Made by a program: the position numbers and the translations under genes. A DNA stretch of 64,000 nt from positions 1,116,001 through 1,180,000 of the forward strand of contig CAWGBF010000015.1 in NCBI GenBank assembly GCA_963820775.1. Direction: 5' to 3'. This DNA comes from Roseiarcus sp963820775. Its GTDB lineage: Bacteria > Pseudomonadota > Alphaproteobacteria > Rhizobiales > Beijerinckiaceae. Of this stretch, positions 36,464 through 45,179 are shown one piece after another; within the stretch, counting starts at the first letter, position 1, and every line of letters begins with the position of its first letter. Under the pieces are notes generated by a model, which worked only from the letters and a program-made list of their open reading frames with translations, was not told the DNA's origin and searched no databases.

Positions 36464-36779
36464 CAACGGCCCTGACGCCCTCAATCTGCGACCACGTAGA
36501 TACATTGGACGCGGTGAACCGGGCGACAAGCCGCAAGAGGCAAATTTGCGCGACTGAGCCGGCAAAGCGATCGACGCGTGGCCCTCGGCTCGGCGAACTG
36601 GCGGGGCGCCCTGATCGCCCGAGCGACGCACTGTGACGCGCGTCACTGCGATGACTTTGGTCTTAGTCCAAGGTTGTGTTCCGCGTGCGCGGCGCCCGTC
36701 GCGTGGGTGATATTCGTGCGCGATGGGAGGCTACCCAAGGAAATCGAGCCTCGTTGCGATCGAATGGAAAGGTTGCGGA

Positions 36780-37232
36780 ATGACAGCCTTATCAGAAGCA
36801 GCCGCCGTCTCGGAGAAATTGTCAGGGCTTCTTGGAGCGTGGATCGGCAAGATCATTGTTGGTCTGATTGTCAGCGTCGTCGCGGCGGGCGGACTCTACC
36901 TTCTGTTCGGCAGCAGGTTGCAAGTCGATAGCGGCATCGTCTTGCCGTTCGTTTCCCTCCTCGTCGCGGCGCTCTTCGCCCTTGCGCCGCTGCTCGCGTG
37001 CTTTGCTCACACGATCTCAATAGATCGTCAGAAAGACAAATTGGATAGTCTCGCCTTTTCGAATGTCAAAAGAACGCAATATTTCGTAATTGCAAGGGCG
37101 AATCTCGACGCAATCAAGCCTGCCTCAGTGAATCAGCCAGATTTTGTAGCTCCAATGCTATTGTTCGCGACGATAATATTGTTTTGCTCGATACTTTCTT
37201 TCATGGCGCTTTTCAGGCAACCCGCGGGCTAA
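36780..37232 (+). CDS. Three-helix membrane protein of unknown function
   Basis: A 150-residue protein with transmembrane helices at about residues 21-43, 51-72 and 122-144 and a basic cytoplasmic loop (SIDRQKDKLDSLAF, then NVKRTQYFVIARA) between the second and third. GAAAGG precedes the ATG at 36780. Codon use in the second half is AT-richer than the neighbours, which could mean recent acquisition. No family recognised. Confidence 0.55.
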   Translation: MTALSEAAAVSEKLSGLLGAWIGKIIVGLIVSVVAAGGLYLLFGSRLQVDSGIVLPFVSLLVAALFALAPLLACFAHTISIDRQKDKLDSLAFSNVKRTQYFVIARANLDAIKPASVNQPDFVAPMLLFATIILFCSILSFMALFRQPAG

Positions 37233-37287
37233 TGCGCCCCAGACAACTGGCCTTCGCGTCAGAATCGGCTTGGGCGACATCTCCAGG

Positions 37288-37725
37288 TCACAGGAGCCCG
37301 AGCGACGCCAACTCGCGGCGCATCACCTCCGGCATCGCCGCGAAGCCGGGCTGGGTCTCGTCGATGTCCGGCGGCGCGTCCTTCGGCTGATAATAGCGCC
37401 AGCCCTGAAAGGCGCGCATTGGCCGTGGCGCGACCGCGACCACCGTCTCACCGAGCGAGATCTTGCAGCGGCCGATCCCCTCCGCATCAACGAACGGCTC
37501 GAGGCCGAGGATCTGCTGCCTGGCCGATATCAGGCCCTTGACGACCCAGTAGAGCGAGCCGCCGTCCAGAATCTGTTCGCTTCGTTTCGGCGTCATCCGG
37601 GTCACGTGGGCATGGCGGAGCGGTGCGCGGCGGCGCTTGGCTTCGGCCATTCGCTCGGCCATCCATTCGCGAAGGTCCGCGAGCAATTCCGCACCGACAG
37701 CGAGCTTGATGAGGTGGAGCGGCAT
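37288..37725 (-). CDS. DUF1489-family protein
   Basis: A 145-residue alphaproteobacterial protein. It begins MPLHLIKLAVGAELLADLRE, contains RHAHVTRMTPKRSEQILDGG and LYWVVKGLISARQQIL, and ends GWRYYQPKDAPPDI. These are the DUF1489 hallmarks; function unknown. The ATG at 37725 is the conserved start; the frame upstream of it is not family-like. Confidence 0.85.
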   Translation of the reverse strand: MPLHLIKLAVGAELLADLREWMAERMAEAKRRRAPLRHAHVTRMTPKRSEQILDGGSLYWVVKGLISARQQILGLEPFVDAEGIGRCKISLGETVVAVAPRPMRAFQGWRYYQPKDAPPDIDETQPGFAAMPEVMRRELASLGLL

Positions 37726-37928
37726 GGCGCCGATGCTAGCAGAGGCGGCGGCGCCGATGGAGCCCGCGGATAAACTTGCCCCCAGAAACCTTGGCTTCAG
37801 GACAGGCGCAGGACGGCGGCGCTCCGAAGCCAAACCTGTTTTCGGCGACAGTCCTCAGCAATTCGGCGACCGGCCGGGACTTTCTTCCAGGATTGTGACG
37901 GCGGCGCGGGGTTCACGTGCTCTACCGC

Positions 37929-38339
37929 CTACTTCGCAGATTTCATCTCAACCCGGACGCCGTGAAGCGGTTTGCCTGAGGCGTTGAGGACACGCCCAGC
38001 TGGTTGAGGTGCCATATCGACAACCAGACATCCCTGACCGTCCCAGGCTTGTAAAGCCTTGATGACGTCCCGATTGGGCGGCAACTCCCTCCCGTCGGGC
38101 GCGATATCGTGGATCGGTCCTTTCACCTGGTCCAAGACGAATATTGAGCGCCATCGATGATGATGCACAGGCTCCTCCTCGTCTGGAGCCAAAGTGACCT
38201 CGAGCACGCGAAGATTGTCGTTCTCGAATAGGACCTTGTGATTGGCGGGCGCGGCAACGACTGCGTCCAGAGCAGGATCCCATGTCATAGGATCCGGAAG
38301 CTGTTCCGACGTGGCGTCCTGCCCCATGCTAGAAGTCAT
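37929..38339 (-). CDS. Cupin-fold small protein
   Basis: A 136-residue protein with a single cupin barrel: NDNLRVLEVTLAPDEEEPVHHHRWRS holds the two-histidine metal site with the acidic residue, and the second motif lies around VDMAPQPAGRVLN. A strong ribosome binding site (GGGAGG) precedes ATG 38339. It is divergent from the SDR gene at 38633. Substrate unknown. Confidence 0.7.
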   Translation of the reverse strand: MTSSMGQDATSEQLPDPMTWDPALDAVVAAPANHKVLFENDNLRVLEVTLAPDEEEPVHHHRWRSIFVLDQVKGPIHDIAPDGRELPPNRDVIKALQAWDGQGCLVVDMAPQPAGRVLNASGKPLHGVRVEMKSAK

Positions 38340-38632
38340 AACGTCCTCCCCTCTGCAGCCCGTTGGAGCCGTTCCTCGTGTTGAGCGCCGTGAATTTCTG
38401 CCAGATCTCGAGCGCTTCCAATGGGCGAAACTACCTATCGCCCGGCCGGCAATCATTGGCCTTCGGCGGCCTCGACGCCATCGCGCGTGTGCCGACAATT
38501 CGCCGAAGGCCAAGATTGCAGGCGGGGCGGCCTCCTTGATGACGACCTGTTCCGCGTTCCGATCAGTGACGCGGAAATTGACTCCGGGCTGGATCCGTTG
38601 ATGGCCTTGCCCGCAACAGCGGAGTTTTAAGT

Positions 38633-39355
38633 ATGGCGACCAACAAGACAGTCATCGTAACTGGCGCATCGCAGGGCATCGGAGCGGCCGTGGTCCAGGC
38701 CTTTCTCGGCCGCGACTATAATGTGGTCGCAACTTCGCGCAGTGTCTCCAAGGCAGGCTTTGCCCCCTCGCAGAACCTCGCCCTCGTCGATGGAGACATC
38801 GGGCAAGCCGCGACCGCTGCGAACGTCGCTCAGACCGCGATCAGCAAGTTCGGATCAATCGATAGTCTCGTTACCAATGCAGGCGTCTTCTTCGTTAAGC
38901 CCTTCACGGACTATACGGCGGAGGATTTTCGTACTCTGGTCTCCACCAACCTCGAAGGCTTCTTCTTCATCACGCAACGTGCCGTTACGCAGATGCTGTC
39001 TCAGGGCACAGGCGGTAGCGTAACAAGCGTCACGGCGTCACTGGCCCAGCACCCTATCGCTGGCCTTCCGGCTTCGGTTTCGATGCTCACCAAGGGCGGG
39101 CTGAATGCGATTACTCTCAGCCTTGCGAGCGAGTATGCGAAGAACAACATCCGCTTCAATGCGGTTGCGCCCGGGGCTGTCGACACCCCACTCGTCAAAG
39201 GTATCCCGAAAGACTTCCTGATGACCCTGTCGCCGATGGGCGCGATTTCGGAAGCGAAGGATATCGCCGATGCTGTAATTTATCTGACGGAAGCTCGCCA
39301 CATAACCGGCGAGGTGCTGCACGTGGACGGCGGCATGCACGTCGGCAAATGGTGA
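38633..39355 (+). CDS. SDR-family oxidoreductase lacking the catalytic tyrosine
   Basis: A 240-residue classical SDR by length and fold: VIVTGASQGIGAAV cofactor site, SLVTNAGVFF, and the C-terminal VDGGMHVG. The active-site segment reads ASVSMLTKGGLNA: K154 is present but the position of the YxxxK tyrosine is S150. Either chemistry differs or the protein is a non-catalytic or scaffold SDR. Short upstream region shared divergently with the cupin gene. Confidence 0.8.
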   Translation: MATNKTVIVTGASQGIGAAVVQAFLGRDYNVVATSRSVSKAGFAPSQNLALVDGDIGQAATAANVAQTAISKFGSIDSLVTNAGVFFVKPFTDYTAEDFRTLVSTNLEGFFFITQRAVTQMLSQGTGGSVTSVTASLAQHPIAGLPASVSMLTKGGLNAITLSLASEYAKNNIRFNAVAPGAVDTPLVKGIPKDFLMTLSPMGAISEAKDIADAVIYLTEARHITGEVLHVDGGMHVGKW

Positions 39356-39794
39356 CAGGCGAAGTTTGCCGTGGACGCTTCCCGCGAAAGGCCACGAGGC
39401 GCTATGCGCCGGGCGACTCGGCAGAACCGGTCCCGGCAGTCAATAGCCCGGCGCGGCGGGGTTAACTTGGGGTCGGTAAATCCGAGTATAAGCTGGTATC
39501 GCTTGACAAAAACAGAAAACACCGTTATCCTTGGCGATGGTCGGCTTCGAACTCGGGTAAGGATTGAGGACAAGAGGCAGAGGACAACTGGGAAGTTTCA
39601 CACGCTTGAGGAGGAAGGAAAAATTTTATTTAAATCGGCCGTAACCGATTGAATAGTCTCGATCCCAAAAAATAAACGTAAGCAAAAGAAAGCAATTTTA
39701 CTTTCTTTTATTTTCGTTTATTTCCGCTTACTTGCATTTATTTGCACGCCGTTCGGCGCACAGGCTAAGTCTGTGCTTTTTGCCCGGACGGTTG
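39356..39794. other. AT-rich region between the SDR gene and mccA
   Basis: 439 bp between convergent genes. The first half includes a small open frame (39371-39652) with no recognisable product. The second half holds the 10-bp periodic repeat array listed separately. Confidence 0.5.
39669..39748. repeat. AT-rich array of degenerate 10-bp repeats, inverted halves (locus 1)
   Basis: Read on the minus strand the right half splits into consecutive 10-mers: GCAAATAAAT, GCAAGTAAGC, GGAAATAAAC, GAAAATAAAA, GAAAGTAAAA. The left half carries the same kind of unit in the opposite orientation (AAGCAAAAGA, AAGCAATTTT). The period of about one helical turn and the A-tracts suggest curved DNA. A related array is at 51167-51237. 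Confidence 0.6.
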
Positions 39795-41762
39795 TCAGTC
39801 GCGCTCGGCCGGCCCCGCGGCGTCCGCCTTCCGTTCCGCCTCGACCCGCATGATGCGCTCGCCCATCTCGACCTGGTCGCCAGCGTTGGCGTCAAGGTCG
39901 CGCACAACGCCCGCGTGCGGGGCGAAGAGCGCATGTTCCATCTTCATCGCCTCGACCACAGCGAGGCCCTGGCCGGCCTCGACCGTCTCGCCCTCTTCGA
40001 CGGCGACCTTGACCAGTCTCCCGTTCATCGGCGCGCGGATCGCCGCGTCGCCCTCCCCCGCGCCCCCCTCGGCCTTCACAAATGGATCGACGAGCTGAAC
40101 GAACGCCTGCCGCCCGCCGGCGAAAGCGTAGACCCCGCCATTGGCCTCGTGCAGCGAGACCTCTTCACCGTCCTCTTGCTCCGTGATGGGGTCGACGTTG
40201 GCGCCTTCGATGAGATGCACCCGCATCGGAACGCCGTCGACGGTGACATCGAGGCCGATGCGGCGCGAACCGATGAGCTCGAAGGAATCGGCGATGCGCC
40301 ACGGATCAAACGGGTTCAGCGGCGACGCCCTGCCTTCGTCGCGCCGCTCGAGCAGAAGCCGAGCCGCGGAATGGACGGCATTTTTGTCCGGCGGATGCGG
40401 CTGAGCCCCGAGGCGTCCGAGGTTGGCGTCGATGAAGCCGGTGTCGATTGTTCCGGCCGCGAACTCCCGGCTGCGCATGAGCCCGCTTAAGAAAGCGAGG
40501 TTGGTCTTCGGCCCGATGACGACGGCCTCGTCGAGCGCCGTGAGAAGCGCGGCCAGCGCCTGGGCGCGGTCAGGTCCATGAACGATCACCTTGGCGATCA
40601 TCGGATCGTAATAGGGCGTGACGCTGTCGCCGGCGGCGAAGCCGGTGTCGATCCGGACGCCCTCCCCGCCCTTGAAGTTCATGGCGTAGATAAACCCGGC
40701 CGAGGGCAGAAAGTTGTGCTCTGGATCTTCGGCATAGACGCGGGCTTCGATCGCCGCGCCAGCGCAAGCGATCTCGCTTTGCTCGAGCGGCAGAGGCTCC
40801 CCGGCGGCGACCCGGAACTGCCATTCGACCAGGTCGAGGCCGGTCACCGCTTCCGTCACCGGATGCTCGACCTGAAGCCGCGTGTTCATCTCGAGGAAGT
40901 AGAAGTCGCCGGGCCTGAGGCCCCGCGACGGATCGGCGATGAATTCGACCGTGCCTGCGCCGGCATAGCCCGCGGCCAGCGCCGCCTCGGTCGCGGCTTT
41001 GGCCATGGCGGCGCGCGTCTCCTCCGGGAGCCCAGGCGCGGGGCATTCCTCGACCACCTTCTGGTGCCGGCGCTGCGCCGAGCAGTCGCGCTCGTAGAGA
41101 TGGACGCAAGCGCCACGCGTGTCGGCGAACACCTGCAATTCGATATGGCGGGGCGAGGCGATATATTTCTCGATCAGAACCCGTCGATCGCCGAACGCGG
41201 CCTCCGCCTCCCGCATGGCGCTCTCGAGCTCAGCGTCGAACTCGACATGCGCATCGACGCGGCGCATGCCGCGTCCGCCTCCGCCTGCGATCGCCTTGAT
41301 GAGCACCGGATAGCCGATCTCATAGGCCTTCTCGCGCAGGAATTTCGGGTTCTGGTTGTCGCCATGATAGCCGGGCACGACCGGCACGCCGGCGCGCTGC
41401 ATCAGCGCCTTGGCCGAGCTTTTCAACCCCATCGCCCGCATCGCCTTCGGAGGCGGGCCGACGAAGACAATGCCGGCCTTCGCACAGCGATCGGCGAAAT
41501 CGGCGTTCTCAGACAGGAATCCGTATCCGGGATGCAGACATTCAGCGCCGACTTGCTTCGCCAGCCCGATAATGGCGTTCTGGTCGAGATAGCCGTTCGC
41601 GCCCTCGCCGATCTCGTGCGCTTCGTCGGCGACGCGGGTGAAAAGCGCCCTGCGATCGGCGGGAGTGTGCATCGCGATCGAGCGCATCCCCATCCGCCGC
41701 GCGGTGCGAATGATCCGGCAGGCGATCTCGCCGCGATTGGCGATGAGGACATTGGCGAACAT
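39795..41762 (-). CDS. mccA: Biotin-dependent acyl-CoA carboxylase alpha subunit, probably methylcrotonyl-CoA carboxylase
   Basis: A 655-residue biotin carboxylase plus biotin carrier protein. The biotin carboxylase domain starts MFANVLIANRGEIACRIIRT and includes the ATP-grasp loop GGGGRGMR and the catalytic EMNTRLQVEHPVTE. The C-terminal carrier has the biotinylation site EAMKMEH. The start at 41762 is the conserved one. Assignment to methylcrotonyl (leucine degradation) rather than propionyl or acetyl substrate rests on the MccB-type partner at 45180-46787; the subunit itself cannot distinguish these. Confidence 0.85.
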   Translation of the reverse strand: MFANVLIANRGEIACRIIRTARRMGMRSIAMHTPADRRALFTRVADEAHEIGEGANGYLDQNAIIGLAKQVGAECLHPGYGFLSENADFADRCAKAGIVFVGPPPKAMRAMGLKSSAKALMQRAGVPVVPGYHGDNQNPKFLREKAYEIGYPVLIKAIAGGGGRGMRRVDAHVEFDAELESAMREAEAAFGDRRVLIEKYIASPRHIELQVFADTRGACVHLYERDCSAQRRHQKVVEECPAPGLPEETRAAMAKAATEAALAAGYAGAGTVEFIADPSRGLRPGDFYFLEMNTRLQVEHPVTEAVTGLDLVEWQFRVAAGEPLPLEQSEIACAGAAIEARVYAEDPEHNFLPSAGFIYAMNFKGGEGVRIDTGFAAGDSVTPYYDPMIAKVIVHGPDRAQALAALLTALDEAVVIGPKTNLAFLSGLMRSREFAAGTIDTGFIDANLGRLGAQPHPPDKNAVHSAARLLLERRDEGRASPLNPFDPWRIADSFELIGSRRIGLDVTVDGVPMRVHLIEGANVDPITEQEDGEEVSLHEANGGVYAFAGGRQAFVQLVDPFVKAEGGAGEGDAAIRAPMNGRLVKVAVEEGETVEAGQGLAVVEAMKMEHALFAPHAGVVRDLDANAGDQVEMGERIMRVEAERKADAAGPAERD

Positions 41763-41996
41763 GTCAAGGCTCCCCGAGCGCCCTGGTCTAGCGAAGGCGG
41801 CAGCGGATGGCGAGGGACATGCCCCCAACAGCTGTCCCGCGGCCGGTTTGAGGAGGCTGTGTCATAGGCGATCGATCTTGGCCGGCGCAGTCAGGACGCG
41901 TTTTGACATTGATCAACGTTCAAAGCTACGTTCCGGGCCTAAGCTCACGCTGCGTGAATCAAGCGGGTCCGCCCGCGCTTGGGGAGGGGTTCCAAA

Positions 41997-42479
41997 ATGA
42001 CGGTTCGCATTCTTGCATCGTTGAGCGCGGCGGTCGCCTTGGCCGCGCTCAACAGTTCCCCAGCTCTGGCCCAGTCGTCGGTGAGGGTCGGAACCCTCAC
42101 TTGCGACGTATCGGCCGGCATCGGCCTTTTGATATCGCAGCAACAGACGATGACCTGCACCTTCGACCCCGCCAGCGGAGGGCCGCCCGACAAATACGTC
42201 GGCCGCATTGACAAATTCGGTCTCGCTCTTGGCACGGTCCAGCAAGGAACCATGGTTTGGGGCGTTCTCGCGCCCTCCACCGGATTTCCTCATGGAGCGC
42301 TGGCGGGAACCTACGGGGGCGTCGGTGCTGAGGCGACCGCCGGCGCGGGTCTGGGCGCCAATCTCTTGGTCGGCGGAACCGGTCGCTCGTTCTCTTTGCA
42401 GCCCCTATCCGTCCAAGGTCAGGCCGGGCTCAACTTCGCCGCCGGCGTCACCACCCTGACGCTCACCTCGGTGCACTGA
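41997..42479 (+). CDS. Secreted DUF992-family protein
   Basis: A 160-residue exported protein. The signal peptide is ILASLSAAVALAALNSSPALAQ. The mature part begins SSVRVGTLTCDVSAG and contains MTCTFDP, giving the two cysteines of the family, and ends SLQPLSVQGQAGLNFA. DUF992 proteins are alphaproteobacterial periplasmic or outer-membrane proteins of unknown role. GGGGAGG lies upstream of the ATG. It is divergent from mccA. Confidence 0.85.
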   Translation: MTVRILASLSAAVALAALNSSPALAQSSVRVGTLTCDVSAGIGLLISQQQTMTCTFDPASGGPPDKYVGRIDKFGLALGTVQQGTMVWGVLAPSTGFPHGALAGTYGGVGAEATAGAGLGANLLVGGTGRSFSLQPLSVQGQAGLNFAAGVTTLTLTSVH

Positions 42480-42600
42480 CCTTGTAAGAACTGCGCCGCA
42501 GGTTGCCGGGCCAAGCGAGGCGACGATTTCGCGCGGGAACGGGAGCGCGCCAAATGCGTTTACAGGGCGCACGGCCGGAACGCGGACAGGGAGCGAGCCC

Positions 42601-42940
42601 ATGACGAATAGAGTCTGAAAGCTACGACGAACTCAGCGCGGCGCAAAACAAGGCCGCGCAACAGGGCTCGGCGGCGCTGTCGGCGGCCGCGAAACACGCG
42701 CAGCAGGCGATGGAAAGCGCCAAAGGGCTAGTCGCGGGAGCCAACCTCGATGAGGTGGGCGCACGAGCCACTGAGGCGGCGTCGAACCTCTACCGCGGCG
42801 GTCGCGAGCTTCTCGCCGGCAACGAGGACCTGTCTCAGGCGGCGGATAATCTGAGCGCCGCCGTCCGGAAGAACCCCCTGGCCGCGGTCGGAATCGCGTT
42901 TTCCGCCGGGGTTCTGCTCGCGCTTCTCGTTCGCGGTTAG
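42601..42940 (+). CDS. DUF883/ElaB-like membrane-anchored ribosome-associated-type protein, start region frameshifted
   Basis: About 112 residues: a long helical domain (SYDELSAAQNKAAQQGSAAL, then AKHAQQAMESAKGLV) and a C-terminal glycine-containing transmembrane helix (NPLAAVGIAFSAGVLLALLV), as in ElaB/YqjD proteins. The ATG at 42601 reads only MTNRV before a stop; dropping one G at about 42611 joins it to the rest. The companion holin-like gene follows after 5 bp, the usual arrangement with DUF883 genes. Confidence 0.65.
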
Positions 42941-42945
42941 GCGGC

Positions 42946-43365
42946 ATGCGCAACGAGATCGCCGCTCTTGCGCGGCAATACGTGCAACAGCCGGCGGAGG
43001 CCGCCGCACGGCGCGCGATGCTCTCAGCGGCGTTTGGTCTCATCGCCGCGGTTTTTTTTCTAGTCGTCGTCGTTGCGCTCTTCACCGCCCTGTTCTTCTG
43101 GCTGGCGCCGCTCTATGGGCCGGTGGCCGCGGCCCTGCTCGTCGCGGCGGTCGCCTTGGTGCTCGGGCTCATAGCCCTGCTGCCGCTGGTTGTGGGCCGG
43201 CGGCCCGCGCCCTCGCCGCCCGCCCCCAATCCAACGCCGCAGTTCGCGTCGCTGTGGGCGCAGACCGCGCCATCGCTTGCGCTGAAGCGGCCTCTCCTGA
43301 CAGCGCTCCTGTTGGCGGTCGCGCTGGGACTGACGGCGCGCGGCGCCTCGACCGACAGGAAATAG
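42946..43365 (+). CDS. Phage-holin-superfamily (YqjE-like) membrane protein
   Basis: A 139-residue protein with three hydrophobic helices (LIAAVFFLVVVVALFTALFF, VAAALLVAAVALVLGLIALL and a C-terminal one) and a short N-terminal amphipathic region. This is the holin-superfamily/YqjE pattern found next to ElaB/YqjD-type genes. Function in envelope stress is inferred from that pairing. Confidence 0.65.
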   Translation: MRNEIAALARQYVQQPAEAAARRAMLSAAFGLIAAVFFLVVVVALFTALFFWLAPLYGPVAAALLVAAVALVLGLIALLPLVVGRRPAPSPPAPNPTPQFASLWAQTAPSLALKRPLLTALLLAVALGLTARGASTDRK

Positions 43366-43493
43366 GGACGCGCGCGCTCCAGTCGACTGTCTCAAGCCCG
43401 AGCCTGGGGCGCCGCCCGCGATCTGCGCCGCCAATGTCGCAACGGCGACGGAATCGGACAGACCTGCAATTCGTAAGTCCGAATCGAGCCTTT

Positions 43494-43812
43494 TCAGTCA
43501 TTTGCGGCGCCAATTTGGATCGTCTCGGCGACCGTGGGCCCGATCGCGATCGGGCTCTCGGCGGGTGGGGGAAGACGGAGCGGCTCACGCTCCTCGCGCG
43601 GCCGGGCGACGGCGGCAAATCCGTGGTAGCGGTCGAGCTCGCGTACGATCCGGACCACTCGGTCGACCGCCTCGAAGTTGGTCCCCGTAACCGAATTGTG
43701 CATGGCGCCGTAAGAGACAAGCAGCGCCTCGCTGAGCCGGCTCACCTGCAGCGCCAGATATTCGGCCGGCGGCTGCGGCGCCCGCTCCGCCAGAATTTTC
43801 CGCACGATCTTG
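43494..43812 (-). pseudogene. 5'-truncated gene of unknown function
   Basis: The reading KILAERAPQPPAEYLALQVS, then RLSEALLVSY and AVDRVVRIVRELDRYHG, has the conserved feel of a helical protein family common in Hyphomicrobiales, and it ends at 43494. Beyond about 43812 the same frame runs antisense through the DUF2382 coding segment and loses that character, so the N-terminus appears missing. The apparent 226-residue ORF to 44174 is therefore a chimera. Confidence 0.4.
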
Positions 43813-44129
43813 TCGATGAAAGTCTTCTTAGCGAGCACGCGGACATTGAAACAATTCCCGTTGGTCGCCAGATTTTCGAGATGCCATCTGTCCGCCACGA
43901 AGGCAGCACCACAATCATGCCGATAGTGGAAGAGGTGCTTCACACCGAGCGCCGGTTGTCTTTGAAAGAAGAAGTCAAGATTACCCGGCGACAAAAGACC
44001 GAACAATTTCATAACCGTGTCACGCTTCGCTATCAGGAAGCGGTCATTACGCGTGTTCAGAGTGCGGCTGAGCCGGTCGACGCTGCGTCGGTCAGAGAAG
44101 TCAAATCGCCAAACCCTAGGGAGTATCAC
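43809..44129 (+). pseudogene. DUF2382 (YsnF/AvaK-type stress domain) fragment lacking its 5' part
   Basis: The + frame reads LVDESLLSEHADIETIPVGR, then the duplicated DUF2382 signature VPIVEEV-like MPIVEEVLHTERRLSLKEEV and KITRRQKTEQFHNRVTLRYQ. Upstream of 43809 the frame stops resembling the family. No stop codon separates it from the next ATG, which suggests an additional indel at the 3' end. Such domains occur in general-stress proteins. Confidence 0.55.
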
Positions 44130-44258
44130 ATGACTTATGAGACTTTGGTTGCTGTTTACGACACACCCCCCCATGCCGAGGCCGCGGTCAAAGCCCTGAA
44201 AGCGCGCTCAAGTCGCCTCGCGTCCTTGTCGCGCCGGGCGCGCTATTCGACGAAATAG
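44130..44258 (+). pseudogene. General-stress-type protein, truncated after about 25 codons
   Basis: Begins MTYETLVAVYDTPPHAEAAV with AGGGAG 6-7 nt upstream of the ATG, a common opening of small alphaproteobacterial stress proteins. It then loses similarity (RSSRLASLSRRARYSTK) and stops just inside the 3' end of the convergent mrr gene. Interpreted as cut off by arrival of the mrr segment or by a frameshift. Confidence 0.5.
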
Positions 44259-45148
44259 CTCTCGTCGATTTTTCGCACTTCGTAGACGTCCTTGACCCGG
44301 ATGCCGACGCGGTGACGGATCATCAGATTGGCAAGCGCCTGCCCGTCGATCAGCACGACCCGCTTGGAGACGCGGGTAATGAAGTCGTAGGCGGTGCTGG
44401 GGAAGTACGAGGTTGTGACCAGCACGCCCTTGCTCGCTCGATGGCCCTCGAGGCCGCCAACGAAATCGCGCACTTCCGCTAGGGGCACGGCCTTGTTGGG
44501 ATCGAGCCGCTTGGCCTGCACATAAACGACGTCGAGGCCGAGTTCGTCCTCCTTGATGACCCCGTCCACGCCGCCGTCGCCAACCCGGCCAAGGGCCCGG
44601 CCCATCTCGACCCGTCCGCCGCCGTAGCCCATGCGCACCAAGAGGTCGATGATGAGGCGCTCGAAGAATCCCGGACTGAACGAATGCACACGCCCGACAA
44701 TGTCGCGCGCGAGCTCGGCGTTGAGGAGTTCGAAACTCGAAGCGATCGACTCCTCCGCGTCGTCCCGCGAGCCGACTTCCTCGGCAGCCTCGCCGCCCTT
44801 GCTTTGAGATCGCCAGGCGACGAATTCCGGATAGCGCTCCAAGAGTCCGAGGTCGATCTCGCTCACCCCCTCGGCCAGCAACTCGCGGCCTCTGTCGGTG
44901 GCGCGGCAGTAACCGCGTCGCGGCAGTTCGATGAGCCCAGCCTTCGACAGGTAGGACCTCGCCCAGTTGAGCCGGTTGGCGAACAGCGTCTGATTGCCGC
45001 TGGGCAGCCTGAGCTGCCGTTCCTCGCCGGAGATCTTCAGGGCACGGCTGACCCCATCCTCCAATCCCGAAATGCTAATCTCATCATAGCGCTGCCCAAT
45101 CGTTTGCAGCGCCGGCAACATGAGTTGCTGAAAACTGGGCACGCCCAT
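44243..45148 (-). CDS. mrr: Mrr-family restriction endonuclease
   Basis: A 301-residue type IV restriction enzyme. The N-terminal winged-helix part (MGVPSFQQLMLPALQTIG to RATDRGRELL) is the Mrr_N domain. The C-terminal catalytic domain has the PD-(D/E)xK core: FFERLIIDLLVRMGYGG, D in VGDGGVDGVIKEDELG, and QAK in DVVYVQAKRL. It attacks DNA carrying foreign methylation. No methylase accompanies it, as expected for type IV. It sits beside broken gene fragments and separates mccA from mccB, suggesting acquisition as a defence gene. Confidence 0.9.
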   Translation of the reverse strand: MGVPSFQQLMLPALQTIGQRYDEISISGLEDGVSRALKISGEERQLRLPSGNQTLFANRLNWARSYLSKAGLIELPRRGYCRATDRGRELLAEGVSEIDLGLLERYPEFVAWRSQSKGGEAAEEVGSRDDAEESIASSFELLNAELARDIVGRVHSFSPGFFERLIIDLLVRMGYGGGRVEMGRALGRVGDGGVDGVIKEDELGLDVVYVQAKRLDPNKAVPLAEVRDFVGGLEGHRASKGVLVTTSYFPSTAYDFITRVSKRVVLIDGQALANLMIRHRVGIRVKDVYEVRKIDESYFVE

Positions 45149-45179
45149 TTGATCTTACGCTCCCCAACGCCACTCAAAA

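Noticed and set aside
38421..38630. 69-codon plus-strand ORF immediately before the SDR gene
   Set aside because: Ends at the SDR ribosome binding site and could be a leader or remnant, but nothing in it matches a family I know; support too weak.
39371..39652. Small plus-strand ORF after the SDR gene
   Set aside because: Very basic composition, no ribosome binding site and no recognisable family; more likely random.
43254..44258. A 334-codon plus-strand frame
   Set aside because: Its first part overlaps the holin-like gene out of frame and has no family character; only the DUF2382 segment and the MTYETL start are recognisable.
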